Positions 36,325 to 45,622 are shown, numbered from the stretch's first letter. The stretch is 64,000 nt of DNA from Pseudomonas sp. JAI120 (GCF_014207255.1 NZ_JACHCZ010000011.1:1-64000), one strand, 5' to 3'. Program-made: numbers and translations. The notes: generated by a model not told the origin, from the sequence alone.

Positions 36325-37050
36325 ATGAAAAAGTTGATTGTCACCGGTGCGGCCAATGGGATTGGCCGGGCAACTGTGGAAAAGGCTATCCAGGCAGGTT
36401 ATTTCGTCATCGGTGCCGACAAGGACGCCGAAGGCCTGTGTGCGTTACAGCGCACTTACACGGCGGATGTATTGGAAACCCATGTCGCGGACTTTTCTGA
36501 TAATGCGCTGATCAAGGGTTTTATACCTGCACTGTACGAGCGCCACGCAACGATTCATGCCTTAGTTAATAACGCTGGTATTTACCACGGCAAAAGCGTC
36601 TACGCCTATTCCGATGCTGAAGTGGACGAAATCCTGACGGTGAACCTCAAGGCACTGGTTTATCTCTCCAAAGACTTCGCCGAACGGGAAATGAAACACG
36701 AAGCGCCGCGCAGCATCGTCAATATCGCCTCTGTGGCCGGCGAAGTGGGCAGTTGCGATGCCTTGTACGGCGCCACCAAGGCGGCAGTGATCGGCCTGAC
36801 CAAAGCCAACGCCTGGAATTTCGCGCCGTTCGTGCGGGTTAACGCGGTGTCGCCGGCGCTGATCCACGACACCGCCATCTACGACACCATCCCCGAATAC
36901 CGCCGCGCCGAGTACGCGCGCCAGGAAATCCTCAAGGAGCCGATCTTGCCCGGCGGCGTTGCCGAGGTCATTTTGCTGGTGATCAGCGATGCCATGCGTC
37001 ATGTCACCGGCAAGGTCATTGCGGTGGACAACGGAGCCTACCCACGATGA
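36325..37050 (+). CDS. SDR-family oxidoreductase
   Basis: 241-aa short-chain dehydrogenase. The cofactor motif is TGAANGIGRATVEKA, followed by NNAGIYHGKS, the catalytic Ser in NIASVAGEVG and the YGATK Tyr-x3-Lys pair. The closing AVDNGAYPR is typical of the family. The ATG at 36325 follows AAGGA, 10 bases after the sulfotransferase stop; an earlier in-frame ATG overlaps that gene and is less likely. It probably oxidises or reduces a sugar-derived hydroxyl in the pathway. ATGA overlap with the next gene. Confidence 0.87.
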   Translation: MKKLIVTGAANGIGRATVEKAIQAGYFVIGADKDAEGLCALQRTYTADVLETHVADFSDNALIKGFIPALYERHATIHALVNNAGIYHGKSVYAYSDAEVDEILTVNLKALVYLSKDFAEREMKHEAPRSIVNIASVAGEVGSCDALYGATKAAVIGLTKANAWNFAPFVRVNAVSPALIHDTAIYDTIPEYRRAEYARQEILKEPILPGGVAEVILLVISDAMRHVTGKVIAVDNGAYPR

Positions 37051-38183
37051 GCCCGTCCACCCCCAAGAAGAAACTGCTGCTGGTGGGCGCAGGCAACCTG
37101 TGCCTGCAGATCCTGAAGATTCTCGGGCCGAAAAATGCCTTTGAATTCGTGGTGCTGGGGCGCAATGAAGACGCGACCTTGCGGCTGTGCAACCTGGTGG
37201 CACTGTCGTGTGCGCAGTTGGGGCACGACATTGCGATCAAGCCGGTGATTGCCGACCTCACCGATATCGACCGGGTGACGCGGGTGCTGCGTGAAGAGGC
37301 GCCGGACCTGGTGGTGAACTGCGCATCGTTGCAATCGTGGCGGGTAATTACCGGGTTGCCCAAGCTCTCGTTCGAGCAACTCGACCAGGCGCAGTTCGGC
37401 CCCTGGCTTCCCATGCACCTGACGCTGATGCATCACTTGATGCAGGCGGTAAAAGCCTCCGGCATCGTGACCAGGACAGTCAACGCGGCCTTTCCCGATG
37501 CGGTCAACCCGATCCTGGCCAGGGTCGGTCTGGCGCCGGATATCGGGGTGGGCAACGTGGCCAACCTGATCCCGGCAGTGCGATTTTCCATCGCGCGGCT
37601 GCTCGAGTGTGAGCCTGCCGATGTGCAGGTGTGCCTGTATGCCCAGCACTATTTCAGCCACTACGTGCCGCGCGGCGGCTTGCCCCCGCGTGCCAGTTAC
37701 CGCTTGCTGTATGAGGTTCGCGACCGTCCGGCCGTGACCCACCTGCCGGCCGAAGCGATTTTTTCCACGGTTAAATCCGAGTTCCGCCGCCTGGGCGGTA
37801 TCGATGGGCAGTTCCTCACGGCGTGCTCGGCCGTCACCGTGATCGAAGGGCTGTTTTCGCCCACGCCGGTGCGTGTGCACGCGCCCGGCCCGCTGGGGTT
37901 GCCGGGCGGCTATCCGGTGTGGTTGCAGGAGGGGCAGATCAACGTGCAGTTCAGCGCCGAATGCCCCCAGGACGAAGCGGTGCGCATCAATACCATCTGC
38001 CAGAGCCAGGATGGCATCGATGAAATTCATTGCGATGGCTCTGTCACCTATAACCCGCAATGCATGGCGGTGATGCAGGCGATGCTGGGGTACTCGAAGA
38101 AAACCATGTCCATCGAACAGTCCGCCGAGTTTGCCCACGAATTGTCGAGCAAATACCTGTCTTTCAAACATTCAACCTGGTAG
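37047..38183 (+). CDS. Saccharopine dehydrogenase-like NAD(P)-binding oxidoreductase
   Basis: 378-aa protein with an N-terminal Rossmann motif (LLLVGAGNLCLQILKILG) and a following strand-turn typical of saccharopine dehydrogenase-like proteins (ADLTDIDRVTRVLREEAPDL, then VVNCASLQSW). The C-terminal part has no motif I recognise. Such proteins often reduce or form C-N bonds between an amine and a carbonyl, so it may introduce or alter an amino group; this is inference only. Coupled by a 4-base overlap to the SDR gene. Confidence 0.65.
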   Translation: MSPSTPKKKLLLVGAGNLCLQILKILGPKNAFEFVVLGRNEDATLRLCNLVALSCAQLGHDIAIKPVIADLTDIDRVTRVLREEAPDLVVNCASLQSWRVITGLPKLSFEQLDQAQFGPWLPMHLTLMHHLMQAVKASGIVTRTVNAAFPDAVNPILARVGLAPDIGVGNVANLIPAVRFSIARLLECEPADVQVCLYAQHYFSHYVPRGGLPPRASYRLLYEVRDRPAVTHLPAEAIFSTVKSEFRRLGGIDGQFLTACSAVTVIEGLFSPTPVRVHAPGPLGLPGGYPVWLQEGQINVQFSAECPQDEAVRINTICQSQDGIDEIHCDGSVTYNPQCMAVMQAMLGYSKKTMSIEQSAEFAHELSSKYLSFKHSTW

Positions 38184-38190
38184 GTGTGTG

Positions 38191-38961
38191 ATGAATCAGA
38201 TGTCGGTGCACAAGCGCAGCGAAGTCGCCAGTTACGCAACGCAATACTCGAAAAAATTCGTCGAACGCTGGGATGATTTGATCGATTGGGAGAAAAGAAA
38301 GGCGGGTGAGAACGGGTTCTTTGAGAACCTGCTGAGGCAGCACGGCGTGAAGTCGGTGATCGACGTGTCCACGGGCAGTGGTTTTCATGCGGTACAGCTT
38401 AAACAGGCGGGGTTTGATGTCGTCGCTACGGACGGCAGCAGCACGATGTTGACCAAGGCCCGGGAGAATTTTCGGCAACGCGGGTTGGCGATCGAATCGC
38501 ACTACCGGGACTGGCAGTCCCTCGATCCTGCTGAGCTCGGGCGCTTCGATGCCGTGGTGTGCCTGGGCAGTTCGCTGTGCCATGTGTTTGCAGCCCATGA
38601 ACGGTTGGAGGTGCTGGAGAAGTTCAGGGCATTGCTCAATCCGGGCGGCTTGCTGATTGTGGATCAACGTAATTTCTTTGCCATTCGCGCAGGCAAGTTC
38701 AAATCCAGTGGTAATTACTATTACTGCGGTACACACGCATCCGTTGGCTTGGGGCAGGTCGATGAACACGTGTGTGAGTTCATCTACTCGTTCGATAACG
38801 CCGAGCAGTACCGGTTGCAGGTCTATCCGCTGTTGCCGGGCGAGTTGAAGGGGGAGGTGCTCAAGTCCGGATTTTCCGCCCATGAGAGTTACGGGGATTT
38901 CCAGCGTGACTACGACATGATGAATTGTGATTTTGTCATCCACACGGCGCGCGCCGTTTAA
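38191..38961 (+). CDS. SAM-dependent methyltransferase
   Basis: 256-aa class I methyltransferase. Motif I is VIDVSTGSGFHAVQLKQAGF (residues about 57-76) and the post-I acidic turn is VVATDGSS; RFDAVVCLGSSLCH and LLNPGGLLIVDQRNF are the following strands. Overall layout recalls glycine/sarcosine N-methyltransferases, so an amine acceptor is plausible, but O-methylation cannot be excluded. The ATG at 38191 has a weak GGTAGGTG upstream; an ATG at 38200 is possible. Confidence 0.82.
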   Translation: MNQMSVHKRSEVASYATQYSKKFVERWDDLIDWEKRKAGENGFFENLLRQHGVKSVIDVSTGSGFHAVQLKQAGFDVVATDGSSTMLTKARENFRQRGLAIESHYRDWQSLDPAELGRFDAVVCLGSSLCHVFAAHERLEVLEKFRALLNPGGLLIVDQRNFFAIRAGKFKSSGNYYYCGTHASVGLGQVDEHVCEFIYSFDNAEQYRLQVYPLLPGELKGEVLKSGFSAHESYGDFQRDYDMMNCDFVIHTARAV

Positions 38962-38971
38962 GGAGAGCCTG

Positions 38972-40201
38972 ATGAGCACATGGGTACAAAGTAGCGCGCG
39001 CCCGTTGGACAGCGTCGTGCTGGCGGTGGTGTTGACCGGGTTCGTGGCCAGTACCTACGGGTTTGGCGTTTACCTGTTCGCCAACCTGGTGGTGGACATG
39101 CGCCGCGACATCGGTTTCGACTACACCACGGTGGGCCTGATCACCGGCGGCGCGCAGATCGGCTTCCTGCTGTTTTCATCGGTCACCAGTTATATCAGCC
39201 GTTTTTTCGAAGGCTGGAAAATCAGCCTGGTGTCGACGGTGATGACATCCCTGGCGTTGTTGGGGCTGAGTGTCAGCAACAGTGTCTGGTTATCCGGGGC
39301 GCTGTTGATTTTGCTCGGCGGCTGCTCGGCCTCGGTGTACATCCCGCTGGCGGAGATTGTCACTAAGGGCTTCAGCCCGGGTAATCGCTCGCGGGTCATG
39401 GGGCTGATTTCCAGTGGCACCAGCTACGGCGTGTTCATAAATGGCTTGCTGGTGTCGTTCCTCACCCTGCAGGGTGGTTGGCGCTCGATCTGGCTCACTG
39501 CGGGCCTGATCTCGGTGGCCCTGTGCGTGGTGGCCTGGTTTCTGCTGCGCAACATGGAGGCGGACAAGGACGCCGGCTTTTCCGGGCAGCGTTCGACGGC
39601 CTTCGACAGCCACGCACCTTGGTTGAGTCGCTCGCTGTACCTGACCTGGGCCATTGCCTTTTTGAATGGGATGGCGCTATTGCCGTTCCAGACTTACCTG
39701 GCTCCGTTCCTGCGGGATGAGTTGGGGGTGTCGGTGCAGGACGCCGGGTTTGTCTGGACCACCATCGGCGCGGTGGGCATGGCCTCGGGCTTTCTGGTGG
39801 GATGGATTGCCGACAAGGTGGGCGTCAGGGCGTCGCTGGCCATGTGCTTTCTGAGTGCGGGGCTGGCCGCCACCCTGGTGTTCAGCTTCAACAGCCTCCC
39901 GCTGTTTTACCTGGCGGCATTTTTGTTTGCGCTGGCGTTCTACCCCATATTCGGGCTTGTCCCCAGCTACATCGGGCAAATCGTGCCGGTCAGCCGACTG
40001 ACCCAGGCATTTGGTATTGCCAATGTGCTGATCGGCCTGGGTGGTGTGTGCGGCAACTTCCTGGGCGGTTTTTCCAAGGACCTGACCGGCTCGTTCTCCA
40101 CCGTCTACTGGGTGGTTGCGCTGTTGCTGTTCGTGCAATGCGTGATGGTATTCCTGTTGGGTAAACCGCCTGTGGCGGTGACGGAGGGTAAGCGGCCATG
40201 A
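38972..40201 (+). CDS. MFS transporter, probable exporter of the operon product
   Basis: 409-aa major facilitator protein with 12 predicted membrane segments. GFGVYLFANLVVDMRRDIGF opens helix 1, and the loop 2-3 region follows. Repeats of the fold are visible at residues about 20-200 and 230-400. It probably exports the metabolite made by the preceding enzymes. The ATG at 38972 follows AAGGAGA at 38960-38966. It overlaps the APS kinase gene by 4 bases. Confidence 0.85.
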   Translation: MSTWVQSSARPLDSVVLAVVLTGFVASTYGFGVYLFANLVVDMRRDIGFDYTTVGLITGGAQIGFLLFSSVTSYISRFFEGWKISLVSTVMTSLALLGLSVSNSVWLSGALLILLGGCSASVYIPLAEIVTKGFSPGNRSRVMGLISSGTSYGVFINGLLVSFLTLQGGWRSIWLTAGLISVALCVVAWFLLRNMEADKDAGFSGQRSTAFDSHAPWLSRSLYLTWAIAFLNGMALLPFQTYLAPFLRDELGVSVQDAGFVWTTIGAVGMASGFLVGWIADKVGVRASLAMCFLSAGLAATLVFSFNSLPLFYLAAFLFALAFYPIFGLVPSYIGQIVPVSRLTQAFGIANVLIGLGGVCGNFLGGFSKDLTGSFSTVYWVVALLLFVQCVMVFLLGKPPVAVTEGKRP

Positions 40202-40812
40202 GTCATTTTGCGGAACGTCCAGACCGGAATCTGCATGCGTTTGCGTTCAGCCATCTCGGCGCCGAACGCTCGCGTATACCGCAAAAGCCTTTGGTCATCT
40301 GGATGACGGGCATCTCGGCTGCCGGCAAGTCGACGATTGCCGATGCGTTGGACAGGGCCTTGCAGGCACAGGGGCGCTTGACCTGCATCATTGACGGCGA
40401 CTCGGTGCGCGGCGGCTTGTGCCGGGACCTGGGTTTTACCGACAGCGACCGCACTGAGAATATCCGGCGGGTCGCCGAAGTGGCGCGCTTGATGCTGGAC
40501 GCTGGGCTGGTGGTGATCGTGGCGCTGATCTCTCCGTCGGCGGCCAGCCGGCATTACGCGCGCGCCATTGTCGGCAATGAGCATTTTGTCGAGGTGTATG
40601 TGGACGCGCCGCTGGAAACAGCCGAACAACGTGACCCTAAAGGCTTGTATAAAAAGGCCCGCCTGGGGCTGATCCAACACTTCACCGGTATTGATTCGAA
40701 CTACGACGTGCCGATCTTTCCAGAAGTGCACGTGGACACCCAGGCGCTGTCTGTCGAACAGTCTGTCGCGACTATTCTCGATTGGATGGCCCGCAACAAC
40801 GAGCGCACATAG
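40198..40812 (+). CDS. cysC: Adenylylsulfate (APS) kinase
   Basis: 204-aa APS kinase, which phosphorylates APS to PAPS. The P-loop reads GISAAGKST (residues 38-46) where most homologues have GLSGAGKST. IDGDSVRGGLCRDLGFTDSD and RTENIRRVAEVA form the APS site, and EVYVDAPLETAEQRDPKGLY, then the lid, follow. It is not next to cysD/cysN genes. As the last gene of an operon with a sulfotransferase, it most likely gives a dedicated PAPS supply rather than serving assimilation. Confidence 0.88.
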   Translation: MSHFAERPDRNLHAFAFSHLGAERSRIPQKPLVIWMTGISAAGKSTIADALDRALQAQGRLTCIIDGDSVRGGLCRDLGFTDSDRTENIRRVAEVARLMLDAGLVVIVALISPSAASRHYARAIVGNEHFVEVYVDAPLETAEQRDPKGLYKKARLGLIQHFTGIDSNYDVPIFPEVHVDTQALSVEQSVATILDWMARNNERT

Positions 40813-40908
40813 CCGCTGGTCTTCGCGCCGAGGTGGCGGTGCCTGCACGTTCAGAAAACAAGGTAATCTGCGCCATCGCAGCCATACCGCGTTTTTTCAG
40901 GAGCAGGC

Positions 40909-41544
40909 ATGACGCATTTCACCGGCACTGCAAAATCCATCCGTCTGATTGGCGGGGTTCAGGTATTGGACTTCATCAATACAACCAACGGCCGCCGCCC
41001 TGGGTCGCCGCTCAAGGTAATGGAAGAGCGGCTCACCAGTTTTCAGTTCTTCTTTGAATGGGCGCTGCACGCCTCGTTGATCTCCGCCCAGGAGTTCGCT
41101 GAATACAAGGCCATGGTGTTTGAGTCGCCTATTTCCTACCAGCCGGATCTGGACGCCATCATTGCGTTCCGCGAATGCCTGTATGCCGTGTTTTATCCGT
41201 TGTCCTTGCGTCAGGCTGCGCCTGATGACGCCTTGCAGCAGATCAACCTGAATTTCCAGCAAGGCACCGCCTGGCGTGTACTGCGCACGGTTGACGGGAC
41301 GCCGGCCTGGGCGTGGAAAACCTGCACCTCTGCCCAGGAACTGAGTGCAATGTTGATCGGACGGCTGGCAATCGAGGCCACGCAATTGCTGGTGTCCGGT
41401 GATCTTCGCGCCTTGAAGTGCTGCACGGCCACCGACTGTGATTGGCTATTCCTGGATATCTCCAAGAACAAACTGCGCAAATGGTGCCAGATGAGCGTGT
41501 GCGGCAGCCGGGAGAAATTGAGTCGCCTTAAACAGGCGCTTTAG
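40909..41544 (+). CDS. CGNR zinc-finger (ABATE-type) regulator-like protein
   Basis: 211-aa protein with an N-terminal ABATE-like domain (IGGVQVLDFINTTNGRRPGS) and a C-terminal CGNR-type zinc finger: CCTATDCDWLFLDISKNKLR, then KWCQMSVCGSREKLSRLK. The name-giving CGNR is CGSR here. Related proteins are treated as stress-induced transcription regulators, with little experimental proof. It follows the sulfated-metabolite operon by 96 bases in the same direction and may regulate it. AGGAG precedes the ATG. Confidence 0.75.
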   Translation: MTHFTGTAKSIRLIGGVQVLDFINTTNGRRPGSPLKVMEERLTSFQFFFEWALHASLISAQEFAEYKAMVFESPISYQPDLDAIIAFRECLYAVFYPLSLRQAAPDDALQQINLNFQQGTAWRVLRTVDGTPAWAWKTCTSAQELSAMLIGRLAIEATQLLVSGDLRALKCCTATDCDWLFLDISKNKLRKWCQMSVCGSREKLSRLKQAL

Positions 41545-41588
41545 TCTCCAGGCAGTGTCGCGGTCGACGGGTAGCAATTGCTCCGCTT

Positions 41589-41608
41589 AATAGGAAGCAT
41601 TACTATTC
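41589..41608. promoter_or_regulatory. Candidate Fur site before fecI
   Basis: AATAGGAAGCATTACTATTC contains AATAG-N9-CTATT arms and a partial match to the Fur consensus on the minus strand (TAATGCTTCC). It sits 27 bases before the sigma gene, where Fur control is expected. The match is weak. Confidence 0.35.
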
Positions 41609-41635
41609 ACGCCCCGCCTCCCCAGTGCTCCCGCG

Positions 41636-42136
41636 ATGATCCCTCAGCCGCCCCGCAGAACAGGCTTTTTCGAGCACTACGAAGAGTTGATCGGAACCTG
41701 GACGCGCCGCCTGAGAAATCGTCAGCAGGCCGAGGACCTGGCCCATGACACCTTTGTGAGAGTGCTGGAGACAACCGCCTCCCAGGTAGAGCAACCGCGC
41801 GCTTATCTGCATCAAACTGCGCGAAATATCGCCGTGGACGCCTACCGACGCGAAGATCGGCGGGAAGCCATGGCGTTGGAAGCCTTTGATCAGCGCCAGC
41901 CCCACGGCGGCGACCCGGAGCATTTCATGCATGCGATCCAGTTGGCGGACTCTATCGAACGGGCCTTGGCCGAGTTGCCGCTCAACTGCCGCAGGATTTT
42001 CATCTGGCAGAAGATCGAGGGCCTGACCCAGCAGGAAATCGCCGAGCGCCTGGGCTTGTCTAAAAATATGGTGGAAAAGTATATGATCCGCACCCTGCGG
42101 CATTTGCGTGACCGCTTGGACGCGATGGCCCCATGA
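41636..42136 (+). CDS. fecI: FecI, ferric citrate ECF sigma factor
   Basis: 166-aa ECF sigma factor. Region 2: FFEHYEELIGTWTRRLRNRQ, AEDLAHDTFVRVLE and PRAYLHQTARNIAVDAYRRE. Region 4: ALAELPLNCRRIFIWQKIEG followed by the helix-turn-helix ERLGLSKNMVEKYMIRTLRH. It should direct RNA polymerase to the receptor gene when released by FecR. No clear ribosome site precedes the ATG at 41636. It overlaps fecR by 4 bases. The fecI name rests on the FecA-like receptor downstream. Confidence 0.88.
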   Translation: MIPQPPRRTGFFEHYEELIGTWTRRLRNRQQAEDLAHDTFVRVLETTASQVEQPRAYLHQTARNIAVDAYRREDRREAMALEAFDQRQPHGGDPEHFMHAIQLADSIERALAELPLNCRRIFIWQKIEGLTQQEIAERLGLSKNMVEKYMIRTLRHLRDRLDAMAP

Positions 42137-43119
42137 CACACGCTCGCTCTGAAACAGGACCTTCCATGATGGATAACCGTGCCCGCGACGAAGCCGCGCA
42201 ATGGTTTGTACGCCTGCAAGACGGCGAACTGAGCGCCTCTGAGCGTCAACGGTTCGAGGCCTGGCGCAATGAGCATCCCGATCATCCATACGAATTCGAT
42301 GTCTTGCAGGGAATGTGGAGCGCCACTGACCTGCTGCCCAAGGCCCGCTTGCAGGCGCTCTGTGATGGGCCGGCCGAACGCCCCAAGCGCCAAGCCATGT
42401 TGCGTTATGCGGTGGCCGCAAGTGTCGTCGCTGCTGCCTTGGGCCTGGGATTATTCAGCGGGCTTGATCATCCAGAACCCTACAGCGCCGAGTTCAGTAC
42501 GCGTGTGGGTGAGCATCGCCAGGTCGCGTTGCCCGACGGTTCAGTGCTGGACCTCAACAGCCGCAGCGTGGTCGCGGTGCACTATGAAAAGGACCGGCGC
42601 GGCGTGGAACTCAAGCAGGGCGAGGCGATGTTCAGCGTCGAGCACGATACCCGCCGGCCCTTCGTGGTCGATGCCGGGGCCGGGCAGGTGACGGTCACCG
42701 GCACCCGTTTCGATGTCCGCCGCGATGATGACCAGACCCGCGTGATGGTCGAGGCAGGTACCGTAAAGGTGCAGGGGCACTCTGTGGACAACGTGGTGAC
42801 GCTGACGGCAGGCCTGGGTACCCAGGTCGACAGCAAAGGGCGGGTAGCAGCGGCCTATGACGTGAACACCGAGGAACTGACTGCCTGGCGTAACGGCAAG
42901 CTGGTCTTCAATAACGCCTCGCTGAGTGAAGTCGTCCGGGAAGTGTCCCGCTACCGCGAGCAACCGCTGCGGGTCGGCACGCCGGCTGTGGGTCGCCTGC
43001 GCCTGACCAGCGTGTTCAAATCCGACGACACCGATGCCTTGCTCAAGGCCCTGCCACACATCCTTCCGGTCGCACTGCGCACCTTGCCGGACGGCAGCCA
43101 GGAAATTATTTCACGCTGA
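42133..43119 (+). CDS. fecR: FecR, ferric citrate anti-sigma/signal transducer
   Basis: 328-aa inner-membrane regulator. The cytoplasmic sigma-binding domain is AAQWFVRLQDGELSASERQR and FEAWRNEHPDHPYEFDVL, followed by one membrane helix (LRYAVAASVVAAALGLGLFSG, residues about 87-107). The periplasmic FecR domain contains RQVALPDGSVLDLNSRS, and a C-terminal STN-like region contains AWRNGKLVFNNASLSEVVRE. It relays the FecA signal to FecI. An ATG at 42169 is an alternative start. Confidence 0.88.
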   Translation: MTHARSETGPSMMDNRARDEAAQWFVRLQDGELSASERQRFEAWRNEHPDHPYEFDVLQGMWSATDLLPKARLQALCDGPAERPKRQAMLRYAVAASVVAAALGLGLFSGLDHPEPYSAEFSTRVGEHRQVALPDGSVLDLNSRSVVAVHYEKDRRGVELKQGEAMFSVEHDTRRPFVVDAGAGQVTVTGTRFDVRRDDDQTRVMVEAGTVKVQGHSVDNVVTLTAGLGTQVDSKGRVAAAYDVNTEELTAWRNGKLVFNNASLSEVVREVSRYREQPLRVGTPAVGRLRLTSVFKSDDTDALLKALPHILPVALRTLPDGSQEIISR

Positions 43120-43216
43120 CATTCAGGTTTTTTTCGAGTTCTTCGTCTTCTCCTGCAACTGCAACTGGTTTGCATTAACAGCCGTGTACTTTTGCGATCA
43201 CAGGACTAGGTTCGAC

Positions 43217-45622
43217 GTGAAAAAACTTGCCGCCTATCACAATAAAATCTCCCGCTGGGTACCTCTGGCGCTGGTGCTCGCTGTCAGTGCCTCCATGCCT
43301 ATGGCCTACGCTGCCGAGGGTATTCATATCCAGGCCCAACCCTTGGGCGCGGCGCTGAGCCAGTTGGGCCAGCAGACTTCCCTGCAAGTGTTCTTCAGCC
43401 CCGATTTGGTCGCCGGCAAGCAGGCGCCGGCGGTAGACGGCAACCTTTCCCCTGAGCAGGCCCTGCGCCAGCTCTTGCAAGGTAGCGGCCTGGATTACCA
43501 GATCGACGCGGGCTCCGTGACCCTGCGCCCGCTGAGCAACGGCACCGGAGAAGCCGGCTCGCCTCTGGAACTGGGTACCACCGATATCAAGGTGGTCGGT
43601 GACTGGCTCGGCGATGCCGACGCCGACGTGGTGCAGAACCACCCCGGCGCGCGCACGGTGATCCGTCGCGAAGCGATGGTCGAGCAGGGCGCAATGAACG
43701 TCGGTGACGTACTGCGCCGCGTGCCCGGCGTGCAGGTGCAGGAATCCAACGGCACTGGCGGCAGTGATATTTCCCTCAACGTTGGCGTACGCGGCCTGAC
43801 GTCGAGGCTGTCGCCACGCTCCACCGTGCTGATCGACGGCGTACCGGCGGCGTTCGCCCCGTATGGCCAGCCACAATTGTCGATGGCACCGATTTCCGCC
43901 GGTAACCTGGACAGCATCGACGTGGTGCGCGGCGCCGGTTCCGTGCGTTATGGGCCACAGAACGTCGGTGGCGTGATCAACTTTGTGACCCGTGCGATTC
44001 CCGAGAAGTTCTCCGGCGAAGTCGGCAGCACCCTGCAAACCTCGGCCCACGGCGGCTGGAAGCATATCGACAACGCCTTTATCGGCGGCACGGCCGATAA
44101 CGGCATCGGCGCGGCTTTGCTGTACTCCGGGGTCAATGGCAACGGCTATCGCAACAGCAACAACGGCAACGATATCGACGACGTGATCTTCAAGACCCAT
44201 TGGGCGCCGACCGACCAAGACGACTTCTCGCTGAACTTCCATTATTACGACGCCAGCGCCGACATGCCCGGTGGCCTGACCCAGAAGCAGTTCGACGCCA
44301 ACCCCTACCAATCGGTGCGTGACTGGGACAACTTCAGCGGCCGCCGCAAGGACGTGTCCTTCAAGTACATCCGGCAGATCGACGACCGCACCCAGGCTGA
44401 AGTGCTGACCTACTATTCCGACAGCTTCCGTGGCAGCAACATCGCCAACCGCGACCTGAAAACCCTTGGCTCCTACCCGCGCACCTACTACACCTTCGGC
44501 ATCGAACCACGGGTGTCCCATGTGTTCGACGTGGGCCCCAGCACCCAGGAAGTCAGCGTCGGCTATCGCTACCTCAAAGAAGGCATGCACGAGCAGGCCA
44601 CCAGCCTCAACCTGGTCAATAACGTACCGACACCGGGCGGGCAGAGTGATGGTCATGTCTACCAGGACCGCACCGGTGGCACCGAGGCCAGCGCCTTTTA
44701 TATCGATAACAAAGTCGATATCGGCAAGTGGACCATCACCCCGGGTATTCGCTTCGAAGACATCCGTACCGAATGGCACGACCGCCCGGTGGTTGCGCTG
44801 AACGGCACTCGCACTCAGGAAAAACGCCGCGAAATCCACAACACCGAACCGCTGCCGGCACTGAGCGTGATGTACCACGTGTCCGATGCCTGGAAACTGT
44901 TCGCCAACTACGAGACTTCGTTTGGCAGCCTGCAATACTTCCAACTCGGGCAGGGCGGCACCGGCGACCAGACCGCCAACGGCCTGAACCCGGAAAAAGC
45001 CAAGACCTACGAGGTGGGGACACGCTACAACGACAGCGTGTGGGGGGGCGAGCTGACATTCTTCTACATCGACTTCTCGGATGAGCTGCAATACGTCAGC
45101 AACGATGTGGGCTGGACCAACCTCGGCGCTACCCAACACACGGGTATCGAAGCCTCGGCCCACTACGACCTGTCGAACCTGGACTCGCGCCTCGACGGCC
45201 TCACGGCGAATGCCGGCTTCACCTACACCAAAGCCACCTCCGAAGGCGACGTACCGTTCAAGGGCCGTGACCTGCCGCTTTACTCCCGTGAGGTGGCCAC
45301 CCTGGGCCTGCGTTACGACTTCAATCACTGGACCCACAACCTGGATGTGTACGCCCAGTCCGGCCAACGCGCACCGGGTACCACCAGCACTTACATCACC
45401 CAAGGCACGGCGGACGGGCGGTTCGGCGATATCCCAGGTTATGTTTCAGTCAATGTGCGCAGCGGTTATGACTTCGGCGAACAGTTGTCGAACCTGAAGT
45501 TGGGCGTCGGCGTGAAAAATATCTTCGACCAGCAGCACTACACCCGTTCCAGTGATAACAATGCCGGCTTGTACCTGGGCGAACCGCGTACGTTCTTCGT
45601 TCAGGCCAGCGTCGGGTTCTGA
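43217..45622 (+). CDS. fecA: FecA, ferric citrate outer-membrane receptor
   Basis: 801-aa TonB-dependent transducer (E. coli FecA 774 aa). The GTG at 43217 gives a signal peptide (ending AYAAEG), then an STN domain (IHIQAQPLGAALSQLGQQTS), then a plug with RSTVLIDGVPAAFAPYGQPQ, IDVVRGAGSVRYGPQNVGGV and NFVTRAIP, which closely resemble FecA. The barrel ends FFVQASVGF. It imports ferric dicitrate and signals through FecR and FecI. A 97-base gap from fecR probably holds its ECF promoter, which I could not identify. Confidence 0.88.
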   Translation: MKKLAAYHNKISRWVPLALVLAVSASMPMAYAAEGIHIQAQPLGAALSQLGQQTSLQVFFSPDLVAGKQAPAVDGNLSPEQALRQLLQGSGLDYQIDAGSVTLRPLSNGTGEAGSPLELGTTDIKVVGDWLGDADADVVQNHPGARTVIRREAMVEQGAMNVGDVLRRVPGVQVQESNGTGGSDISLNVGVRGLTSRLSPRSTVLIDGVPAAFAPYGQPQLSMAPISAGNLDSIDVVRGAGSVRYGPQNVGGVINFVTRAIPEKFSGEVGSTLQTSAHGGWKHIDNAFIGGTADNGIGAALLYSGVNGNGYRNSNNGNDIDDVIFKTHWAPTDQDDFSLNFHYYDASADMPGGLTQKQFDANPYQSVRDWDNFSGRRKDVSFKYIRQIDDRTQAEVLTYYSDSFRGSNIANRDLKTLGSYPRTYYTFGIEPRVSHVFDVGPSTQEVSVGYRYLKEGMHEQATSLNLVNNVPTPGGQSDGHVYQDRTGGTEASAFYIDNKVDIGKWTITPGIRFEDIRTEWHDRPVVALNGTRTQEKRREIHNTEPLPALSVMYHVSDAWKLFANYETSFGSLQYFQLGQGGTGDQTANGLNPEKAKTYEVGTRYNDSVWGGELTFFYIDFSDELQYVSNDVGWTNLGATQHTGIEASAHYDLSNLDSRLDGLTANAGFTYTKATSEGDVPFKGRDLPLYSREVATLGLRYDFNHWTHNLDVYAQSGQRAPGTTSTYITQGTADGRFGDIPGYVSVNVRSGYDFGEQLSNLKLGVGVKNIFDQQHYTRSSDNNAGLYLGEPRTFFVQASVGF

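Noticed and set aside
43175..45403. 742-codon frame opposite fecA
   Set aside because: Antisense shadow of a clear TonB receptor.
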